In this document: positions 1 to 4,841 of the stretch, piece by piece
Layout: the number at the start of each line of letters is the position of its first letter
How positions within the stretch are numbered: position 1 is the stretch's first letter
Origin: CBIFWW01 sp966186435
GTDB lineage: Bacteria; Pseudomonadota; Gammaproteobacteria; Enterobacterales; Enterobacteriaceae
Assembly: GCA_966186435.1 (NCBI GenBank)
Contig: CBIFWW010000165.1
Coordinates: 1 to 6,776, forward strand
Reading direction: 5' to 3'
DNA length: 6,776 bases
Notes under the pieces: model-generated
What the model saw: the letters and a program-made list of their open reading frames with translations, nothing else
Databases searched by the model: none
What the model was told of the DNA's origin: nothing
Position numbers and translations under genes: made by a program

Positions 1-257
1 TTGGCTTTTTCCTGAGCCAGTAGCTTTTGCTGGTTAGCGATTAGCTGATTGATTTGCTGCTGTTGGCTCTTCGCGCGGCTAATAGCAGCAATGCGGGCAG
101 TATCGGCTTGAACAAACTGGCTATGATGATAAAAAGCTGACCATCCTAACCCGCATACCAAGGTAATGACAAACAGACCGATCATGGCACGGTAACGCAG
201 GTCAAATTCAGACCACTTTAAGGGACGATGTAAATTACGTTGGGTTTGCGTTGCCAT
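1..257 (-). CDS. N-terminal part of a membrane-anchored coiled-coil protein (runs off left edge)
   Basis: The minus strand is open from an ATG at 257-255 to the window edge, giving 85 residues with no stop. A GAGGAG ribosome binding site (264-269 read on the minus strand) lies six bases before the ATG, which supports this start. Residues 1-23 are polar and basic (ending DLRYR), residues 24-43 form one hydrophobic segment, and residues from about 47 on are rich in Gln, Ala and Lys and look like a coiled coil (SQQQQINQLIANQQKLLAQ). By the positive-inside rule the N-terminus is probably cytoplasmic and the coiled coil periplasmic. I do not recognise the protein. The architecture would fit a membrane-bound signalling protein, an HlyD-like adaptor or a cell-envelope factor, and the visible part cannot decide. 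It diverges from ogt. Sure that it is a gene, unsure of its role. Confidence 0.75.
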   Translation of the reverse strand, partial: MATQTQRNLHRPLKWSEFDLRYRAMIGLFVITLVCGLGWSAFYHHSQFVQADTARIAAISRAKSQQQQINQLIANQQKLLAQEKA

Positions 258-263
258 ATAGAA

Positions 264-269
264 CTCCTC
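264..269 (-). promoter_or_regulatory. Ribosome binding site of the left-edge gene
   Basis: CTCCTC on the plus strand reads GAGGAG on the minus strand, six bases before the ATG at 257. It decides the start of the partial left-edge gene, which is otherwise supported only by an open frame. Confidence 0.75.
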
Positions 270-491
270 GCCAGAACACAGCGTTGCTGCATGTCATTTT
301 TATTCTTGGGGCTATTCTCAATACTTTACGAGGTCTGTTGAAAAAAACCAGTCCAAAAGCGTGCTCTCGCTGGTCCATTTTTGGATTGTTACAAGATTGT
401 TCAATCTCTATCTAGTTTACTATGTTGTTGTGGCCAGTACGTTAATTTATTTACTAGCCGCATGAGAAACCTCATCTATTTAATTCATGAA

Positions 492-507
492 AAGCCCCTT
501 GGGGCTT
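492..507 (-). terminator. Short GC hairpin, possible minus-strand terminator or attenuator
   Basis: AAGCCCC (492-498) and GGGGCTT (501-507) are perfect inverted repeats. Read on the minus strand the hairpin is followed by TTTT and then CATG, so a minus-strand transcript would have a short U run; the plus-strand side is followed by ACTATAAA and lacks one. It sits about 235 bases upstream of the left-edge gene, with no known minus-strand gene before it. It could be an attenuator in a long leader, the end of an unannotated transcript, or chance. The U run is short, so a terminator role is only a suggestion. Confidence 0.35.
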
Positions 508-673
508 ACTATAAATAAAATTACCTACAAAAGAGAATGAGATGTGGGTAATAAAGCCGGATGGTAGACTCTTATTTATCTGCTATCTGAACGCTCTTAA
601 AAATAGGACGTTAAGTAATGTAATTCCTCAAACTAAACGCGCTTATTTTTGTAAAATATTTATATAAATCTCT

Positions 674-687
674 GGTAATCAATTACC
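674..687. repeat. Inverted hexamer pair GGTAAT-CA-ATTACC
   Basis: Two GGTAAT half-sites face each other across two bases, giving an operator-like dyad about 115 bases before ogt. The same hexamer, in either orientation, recurs at 520-525, 547-552 and 756-761. No regulator can be named from sequence alone. Confidence 0.4.
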
Positions 688-756
688 GATAACAGTTAAC
701 CCCTACTACCCAATCCAGCAAATAATCATTAGGCAATTAATTGGTTTTAACTACAA

Positions 757-770
757 TTACCACGTGGTAA
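757..770. promoter_or_regulatory. 14-bp palindrome, candidate operator of ogt
   Basis: TTACCACGTGGTAA is a perfect palindrome ending 33 bases before the ogt start codon. A possible sigma-70 -10 element TAAAAT (768-773) overlaps its right arm, with a weak TTTTAA (745-750) at 17-base spacing, so a protein bound here would sit in the core promoter. Its left arm overlaps an ATTACC hexamer (756-761) found elsewhere in the gap. E. coli ogt is regarded as constitutive and not part of the Ada response, so an operator would be a point of difference. The palindrome is certain; its function is inferred. Confidence 0.4.
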
Positions 771-803
771 AATTGGCTCTTAACCTCCCTGGAGATAACG
801 CCC

Positions 804-1319
804 GTGCTAACATTATTACAAGATAAAATTCTCACGCCACTCGGCCCATTATGGCTTCTGTGTGATGAACAACACAATTTGCGGGCCGTGGAATGGGAAG
901 AATATCAAGGCCGCATGATTCAGTTATTAAATATGCACTATGGTACTGTGGGGTATTCCCGAATGGATAGCCCAAACCCCGGCGGCTTGTCTGATAAGCT
1001 GAACGCCTATTTTGCAGGCGACCTGGCGGCTATCAATAATTTGCCCTCCGCCACTGCCGGCACCTCCTTCCAGCGTGAAGTATGGCAAGCTTTACGCCAA
1101 ATTCCCTGTGGGCAAATCCTGCAATATGGCCAGTTGGCGGAACGGCTGGGCAGACCCGGTGCAGCTAGGGCGGTCGGTGCCGCCAATGGCGCCAATCCGG
1201 TGAGCGTAGTAGTACCCTGCCATCGGGTGATTGGGGCTAAAGGTGCATTAACCGGATATGCCGGCGGTGTTGCCCGCAAAGAGTGGTTGCTGCGCCATGA
1301 AGGTCATCTGCTGTTGTAG
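804..1319 (+). CDS. ogt: Methylated-DNA--protein-cysteine methyltransferase Ogt
   Basis: Repairs O6-alkylguanine and O4-alkylthymine in DNA by moving the alkyl group irreversibly onto its own cysteine, so each molecule acts once. The 171 residues equal E. coli Ogt in length. The active-site motif PCHRV gives acceptor Cys139 with His140. By alignment to human MGMT, Asn131 (NP motif), Arg122 (the arginine finger, in ARAVG), Tyr108, Tyr152 and Glu166 (HEG) match the catalytic and base-flipping residues. The helix-turn-helix DNA-binding part lies at about 100-130. Translation starts at GTG, giving the family N-terminus MLTLL, with TGGAG (790-794) nine bases upstream. The gene is intact and precedes fnr on the same strand with a 211-base gap to the true fnr start. 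The ogt-fnr-uspE order is the same as in E. coli. Confidence 0.97.
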   Translation: MLTLLQDKILTPLGPLWLLCDEQHNLRAVEWEEYQGRMIQLLNMHYGTVGYSRMDSPNPGGLSDKLNAYFAGDLAAINNLPSATAGTSFQREVWQALRQIPCGQILQYGQLAERLGRPGAARAVGAANGANPVSVVVPCHRVIGAKGALTGYAGGVARKEWLLRHEGHLLL

Positions 1320-1348
1320 TCTGTTTTAGAGATAACCTTAGTTTAAAC

Positions 1349-1379
1349 CTGTCTATAAATGGATCGGAATTATAGACAG
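1349..1379. repeat. 10-bp perfect inverted repeat in the ogt-fnr gap
   Basis: CTGTCTATAA (1349-1358) and TTATAGACAG (1370-1379) pair perfectly around an 11-base loop (1359-1369), 30 bases after the ogt stop. It could form a stem in the ogt mRNA 3' end. There is no T run on either side, so it is not a standard intrinsic terminator. It may stabilise or end the ogt transcript, or be an operator upstream of fnr. The repeat is seen; the role is unknown. Confidence 0.5.
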
Positions 1380-1469
1380 CGCGTTTGAGATGTGCTGGTT
1401 TTTCAAGCATTTACTTTTAAACCATTGGCTAGATCCCGCTAAAAACCCTATTTTGCGCTGCCTCCAGAC

Positions 1470-1498
1470 TTACTTCCGGCCATAAAAGATGTTAAAAT
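1470..1498 (+). promoter_or_regulatory. Predicted sigma-70 promoter of fnr
   Basis: TTACTT (1470-1475) and TAAAAT (1493-1498) are spaced by 17 bases and predict a transcription start near 1505. That start falls in the centre of the FNR box at 1498-1511, an arrangement expected for repression by FNR. The hexamers are moderate matches, so the promoter rests mainly on spacing and on agreement with the operator position. Confidence 0.5.
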
Positions 1499-1511
1499 TG
1501 ACAAATATCAA
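1498..1511. promoter_or_regulatory. FNR box over the fnr transcription start (autoregulation)
   Basis: TTGAC-AAAT-ATCAA matches the FNR consensus TTGAT-N4-ATCAA at nine of ten defined positions. It overlaps the end of the predicted -10 element and the predicted start point. E. coli fnr is repressed by its own product through a site at the transcription start, so the same weak anaerobic autorepression is likely here. The site lies inside the longest fnr reading frame but upstream of the true start, which is a further reason to reject the longer protein. Confidence 0.85.
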
Positions 1512-1530
1512 TTACGGCCTGAGCATATCT

Positions 1531-2283
1531 ATGATCCCGGAAAAGCGAATTATTCGACGCATCCAGTCTGGCGGTTGTGCTATCCATTGCCAGGATTGCA
1601 GCATCAGTCAGTTATGTATCCCGTTCACCCTTAATGAACATGAGCTAGACCAGCTTGATAATATTATTGAGCGTAAAAAGCCTATTCAAAAAGGTCAGAC
1701 CCTGTTTAAAGCTGGGGATGAACTTAAATCGCTGTATGCCATTCGCTCCGGTACGATCAAAAGCTATACCATTACCGAACAGGGCGACGAGCAAATCACC
1801 GGATTCCACCTTGCCGGGGATTTAGTCGGTTTCGATGCTATCGGAACGGGCCTGCATCCCAGCTTTGCTCAGGCGCTGGAAACCTCTATGGTTTGTGAAA
1901 TTCCGTTCGAAACCCTGGACGACTTATCCGGTAAAATGCCAAATCTGCGCCAACAGATGATGCGGTTGATGAGCGGCGAGATCAAAGGTGACCAAGACAT
2001 GATCCTGCTGCTTTCCAAGAAAAATGCCGAAGAACGCCTGGCGGCCTTTATCTATAACCTGTCACGCCGTTTTGCACAGCGCGGTTTCTCACCCCGTGAA
2101 TTCCGCCTGACCATGACCCGTGGCGATATTGGTAATTACCTGGGCCTCACTGTTGAAACTATCAGCCGTCTGCTGGGCCGTTTCCAGAAAAGCGGTATGC
2201 TGGCCGTTAAAGGTAAATATATTACTATTGAAGATAGCGAAGCCTTGGCGCATTTGGCCGGTCAAGCCCGCAGCGTTGCCTGA
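1531..2283 (+). CDS. fnr: Fumarate and nitrate reduction regulator FNR
   Basis: Global oxygen-sensing transcription factor of the CRP/FNR family. Without oxygen it binds a [4Fe-4S] cluster, dimerises and activates anaerobic respiration genes or represses aerobic ones. The true start is the ATG at 1531, giving MIPEKR and 250 residues, the exact E. coli length; the ATG at 1489 would add 14 residues that cover the promoter. Cluster ligands Cys20, Cys23, Cys29 and Cys122 are all present (Cys16 also). The cyclic-nucleotide-like sensor fold spans about 30-140, the dimer helix about 140-170 with Asp154, and the helix-turn-helix about 195-220. Recognition residues Glu209, Ser212 and Arg213 lie in VETISR. 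Activating-region residues Ser73, Thr118 and Gly85 are kept. The ribosome binding site is weak (TGAG, seven bases upstream). Sequence is nearly identical to E. coli except at the last 15 or so residues. Confidence 0.98.
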   Translation: MIPEKRIIRRIQSGGCAIHCQDCSISQLCIPFTLNEHELDQLDNIIERKKPIQKGQTLFKAGDELKSLYAIRSGTIKSYTITEQGDEQITGFHLAGDLVGFDAIGTGLHPSFAQALETSMVCEIPFETLDDLSGKMPNLRQQMMRLMSGEIKGDQDMILLLSKKNAEERLAAFIYNLSRRFAQRGFSPREFRLTMTRGDIGNYLGLTVETISRLLGRFQKSGMLAVKGKYITIEDSEALAHLAGQARSVA

Positions 2284-2300
2284 TAACGCCTGATATATCA

Positions 2301-2335
2301 ACCGGATCAATTTATTTTTTATTAATTGATCCGGT
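2301..2335 (+). terminator. 12-bp perfect hairpin after fnr, possible atypical terminator
   Basis: ACCGGATCAATT (2301-2312) and AATTGATCCGGT (2324-2335) form a perfect 12-bp stem starting 17 bases after the fnr stop. The T-rich stretch is in the 11-base loop (2313-2323) and not after the stem, where the sequence is AATCCCCC. A classic intrinsic terminator needs the U run behind the stem, so ending may be inefficient or the hairpin may protect the fnr mRNA 3' end. The stem is certain, the role less so. Confidence 0.5.
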
Positions 2336-2405
2336 AATCCCCCTTCCCCTGTTTCATTTCAGCTATATGAGTTAATCTTACTTAACAAACTGCGGTTTAC
2401 AGTTG

Positions 2406-2412
2406 TAAGGAG
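2406..2412 (+). promoter_or_regulatory. Strong ribosome binding site of uspE
   Basis: TAAGGAG is a full Shine-Dalgarno match seven bases before the uspE ATG at 2420, much stronger than the site of fnr. It fixes the uspE start and suggests efficient translation. Confidence 0.8.
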
Positions 2413-2419
2413 ACCCTGT

Positions 2420-3361
2420 ATGGCTAAGTATCAAAATATGCTGGTGGCTATTGATCCTAACCAAGATGACCAACCTGCATTGCGGCGTGCTGTGTATTTG
2501 CATCAACGGATTGGTGGCAAAATTAAAGCCTTTTTGCCTATCTATGATTTCTCCTACGAAATGACCACCCTGCTCTCGCCTGATGAGCGCACCGCCATGC
2601 GTAAGGGTGTGATTAGCCAACGGGCAGCCTGGATACGTGAGCAGGCTAAACACTATATCGACGCTGGTATTCCTATTGAGATCAAAGTGGTGTGGCATAA
2701 TCGCCCCTTTGAGGCCATCATCCAGGAAGTGATTAGAGATGGCCATGATTTGCTGCTTAAAATGGCCCACCAGCACGATAAACTCGAAGCGGTTATCTTT
2801 ACCCCCACTGACTGGCACCTATTACGCAAATGCCCATGCCCAGTGTGGATGGTGAAAGATCAGCCTTGGCCGGAAGGTGGCCGTGCGCTGGTAGCGGTAA
2901 ATCTTGCCAGTGAAGAGATTTACCACAATGCCCTGAATGAAAAGCTGGTGAAAGAAACCCTGAAGCTGGCCGACCAAATCAACCATACTGAAGTTCATTT
3001 GGTGGGCGCTTATCCGATAACCCCGGTCAATATTGCCATCGAACTACCGGACTTTGACCCCAGCGTCTATAACGACGCCATCCGTGGTCAACATCTGTTG
3101 GCCATGAAAGCATTGCGCCAGCAATTCTCCATTAGTGAGAACTTTACTCACGTGGAGAAAGGGTTACCTGAGGAGGTCATCCCCGATCTAGCGGAGCATT
3201 TGGAGGCGGGAATTGTGGTGCTCGGCACCGTGGGCCGTACCGGTATTTCAGCGGCGTTCCTGGGGAATACCGCCGAGCAGGTTATTGACCATTTGCGCTG
3301 TGATTTGTTGGTTATCAAGCCCGATGACTACAAAACACCAGTGGAAATGGACGATGAATAA
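2420..3361 (+). CDS. uspE: Tandem universal stress protein UspE
   Basis: Cytoplasmic stress protein with two universal-stress (Usp) domains in tandem, residues about 1-150 and 155-303. In E. coli UspE is linked to growth arrest, DNA-damage resistance, adhesion and motility; its biochemical activity is not well defined. At 313 residues it is three shorter than the E. coli protein, with a shorter acidic tail (ending EMDDE). Domain 2 carries the Usp nucleotide-binding signature G-x2-G-x9-G-N: Gly269, Gly272, Gly282, Asn283, Thr284. The equivalent stretch of domain 1 (about 113-146) lacks these glycines, so only domain 2 is a good candidate to bind nucleotide. The gap after fnr is 136 bases and contains a long hairpin, so uspE may have its own promoter, though I could not identify one. 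It ends convergently with pntB. Confidence 0.97.
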   Translation: MAKYQNMLVAIDPNQDDQPALRRAVYLHQRIGGKIKAFLPIYDFSYEMTTLLSPDERTAMRKGVISQRAAWIREQAKHYIDAGIPIEIKVVWHNRPFEAIIQEVIRDGHDLLLKMAHQHDKLEAVIFTPTDWHLLRKCPCPVWMVKDQPWPEGGRALVAVNLASEEIYHNALNEKLVKETLKLADQINHTEVHLVGAYPITPVNIAIELPDFDPSVYNDAIRGQHLLAMKALRQQFSISENFTHVEKGLPEEVIPDLAEHLEAGIVVLGTVGRTGISAAFLGNTAEQVIDHLRCDLLVIKPDDYKTPVEMDDE

Positions 3362-3388
3362 GACGATTAATTCATTCCAATAGAAATA

Positions 3389-3427
3389 AAAAAAGCCGCC
3401 ACGCAGGATAAACGTAGCGGCTTTTTT
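3389..3427. terminator. Bidirectional intrinsic terminator between uspE and pntB
   Basis: AAAAAAGCCGC (3389-3399) pairs with GCGGCTTTTTT (3417-3427). After one C-A mismatch the stem continues as ACG with CGT around a nine-base loop. The GC-rich core has T runs in both reading directions, so it can end uspE from the left and pntB from the right. It lies 27 bases after the uspE stop and 12 bases beyond the pntB stop. Confidence 0.92.
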
Positions 3428-3439
3428 GTGCCTGATGGC

Positions 3440-4828
3440 TTATAACGCTTTTAGAATTGCCTCAACGCTGGCTTTGGCATCGCCAAATAGCATCTGGGTA
3501 TTGTCCTTAAAGAACAGCGGGTTCTGCACCCCGGCATAACCCGTATTCATCGAGCGCTTAAACACGATAACGTTTTGCGCTTTCCACACTTCCAGCACTG
3601 GCATACCAGCAATTGGGCTATGCGGGTCTTCTTGGGCTGCCGGGTTAACGGTGTCATTGGCCCCGATAACCAGCACGGTATCGGTGTCAGCAAAGTCGTC
3701 GTTAATCTCGTCCATTTCCAGCACCACGTCATAAGGCACCTTCGCCTCCGCCAGCAGCACGTTCATATGGCCCGGTAAACGCCCGGCCACCGGGTGAATA
3801 CCAAAACGCACTTTGATACCACGGGCCCGCAGTTTCTCGGTGATTTCCGCCACCGGATATTGCGCCTGTGCCACCGCCATGCCGTAGCCAGGGGTGATGA
3901 TCACCGAGGTGGAGTTCTTCAGCATTTCCGCCGTGTCTTCTGCGGTGATTTCACGGTGCTCGCCCACTTCCTCATCCCCCGTGCTGGCCCCGCCGTCAGT
4001 ACCAAAGCCCCCGGCAATAACGCTAACAAAAGAGCGGTTCATCGCCTTACACATAATGTAGGAGAGGATGGCACCTGAGGAACCTACCAGCGCGCCGGTC
4101 ACGATCAGCAGGTCGTTACTGAGCATAAAGCCCGCTGCCGCTGCCGCCCAACCGGAGTAGGAGTTCAGCATGGATACTACCACTGGCATATCGGCACCGC
4201 CGATGGAAGCCACCAGGTGCCAGCCAAAGCCAAGGGCAATCACCGTCATGACCAACAGTGCCAGCACTTGCAGGCCCACACTATCAGTACGTACAAACAT
4301 CACCATCAGCAAGAAGGACACCACCAGTGCCGCCAGATTCATCATATGGCGATTTGGCAGCATCAACGGTTTAGACGAAAACTTACCGCACAACTTACCG
4401 TAGGCCACAATCGACCCGCTGAAAGTCACTGCACCAATAAAGATGCCGATAAATACTTCCGTCAGGTGAATGTTTTCCATGATGGGTTCAAGACCCGGGC
4501 CGTGATCAAGGTAGCTGTTAAAGCCAACCAGCACCGCCGCCAGACCAACAAAGCTGTGCAAGATCGCCACCAGCTCTGGCATCTCGGTCATTTCGACTTT
4601 GCGCGCCAGATGAATACCAATCCCACCACCAATAATCATGGCAATGATAATCCAGCCCACGTTGCCACTCTCTGGCCCCAGGATGGTAGCAATTAACGCA
4701 ATCGCCATCCCAACGATGCCGTACATATTCCCCTGTTGAGAGGTTTCATGTTTCGACAGCCCGGCGAGGCTAAAAATAAACAGAATAGCGGCAACAATAT
4801 ATGCTGCGGTCACTAATCCTCCAGACAT
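3440..4828 (-). CDS. pntB: NAD(P) transhydrogenase subunit beta PntB
   Basis: Beta subunit of the inner-membrane transhydrogenase, which uses inward proton flow to drive hydride transfer from NADH to NADP+ and so makes NADPH. The 462 residues equal the E. coli length. The N-terminal part (about 1-265) is domain II, a bundle of hydrophobic helices; proton-channel residues His91, Asp213, Asn222 and Gly252 of E. coli are all present. The C-terminal domain III (about 290-462) binds NADP(H): GYGMAVAQAQ from 314, HPVAGR with His345, Asp392 in GANDTVNP, and Lys424-Arg425, which contact the 2'-phosphate. Tyr431 is also kept. It starts ten bases after pntA, and its ribosome binding site AAGGGG overlaps the pntA stop codon, so the two are cotranscribed and probably translationally coupled. 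Intact. Confidence 0.98.
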   Translation of the reverse strand: MSGGLVTAAYIVAAILFIFSLAGLSKHETSQQGNMYGIVGMAIALIATILGPESGNVGWIIIAMIIGGGIGIHLARKVEMTEMPELVAILHSFVGLAAVLVGFNSYLDHGPGLEPIMENIHLTEVFIGIFIGAVTFSGSIVAYGKLCGKFSSKPLMLPNRHMMNLAALVVSFLLMVMFVRTDSVGLQVLALLVMTVIALGFGWHLVASIGGADMPVVVSMLNSYSGWAAAAAGFMLSNDLLIVTGALVGSSGAILSYIMCKAMNRSFVSVIAGGFGTDGGASTGDEEVGEHREITAEDTAEMLKNSTSVIITPGYGMAVAQAQYPVAEITEKLRARGIKVRFGIHPVAGRLPGHMNVLLAEAKVPYDVVLEMDEINDDFADTDTVLVIGANDTVNPAAQEDPHSPIAGMPVLEVWKAQNVIVFKRSMNTGYAGVQNPLFFKDNTQMLFGDAKASVEAILKAL

Positions 4829-4834
4829 GTATTA

Positions 4835-4841
4835 CCCCTTA
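4835..4841 (-). promoter_or_regulatory. pntB ribosome binding site overlapping the pntA stop
   Basis: On the minus strand TAAGGGG contains both the pntA stop (TAA, 4841-4839) and the Shine-Dalgarno core AAGGGG (4840-4835), six bases before the pntB ATG. This suits translational coupling and balanced synthesis of the two subunits. Confidence 0.75.

Larger units (their letters stand above)
258..803. other. AT-rich divergent intergenic region between the left-edge gene and ogt
   Basis: These 546 bases lie between two divergently transcribed starts, so promoters for both should be here. I find no convincing protein gene; the best small frame is 18 codons (462-518) and has no ribosome binding site. 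Visible structure: an imperfect inverted repeat CAGTCCAAAA (349-358) with TTTTGGATTG (379-388), one G-T wobble, in the likely leader of the left gene; a short perfect hairpin at 492-507; five exact copies of ATTACC or its complement between 520 and 761; and a 14-bp palindrome at 757-770. No tRNA, insertion sequence or CRISPR repeat was seen. A small RNA cannot be excluded by eye. Confidence 0.7.

Noticed and set aside
462..518. An 18-codon plus-strand frame (MRNLIYLIHEK...) in the ogt upstream gap
   Set aside because: No ribosome binding site upstream and it spans the hairpin at 492-507; short frames like this occur by chance.
1381..1420. A second FNR site near the position reported upstream of E. 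coli fnr
   Set aside because: No TTGAT-N4-ATCAA-like match with both half-sites is visible there.
1489..1530. A 14-residue N-terminal extension of FNR from an upstream in-frame ATG
   Set aside because: It covers the predicted -10 element and the FNR box, and the start at 1531 gives exactly the 250-residue family protein.
2341..2405. A uspE promoter in the fnr-uspE gap
   Set aside because: Several AT-rich hexamers are present but no pair with good matches and 16-18 base spacing was convincing.
1007..2818. Minus-strand frames opposite ogt, fnr and uspE, and a plus-strand frame within ogt
   Set aside because: They overlap strongly conserved genes in other frames and show no independent coding evidence.
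3575..4696. Plus-strand reading frames of 67-159 codons opposite pntB
   Set aside because: They are antisense shadows of a conserved gene, with no recognisable domains or ribosome binding sites.
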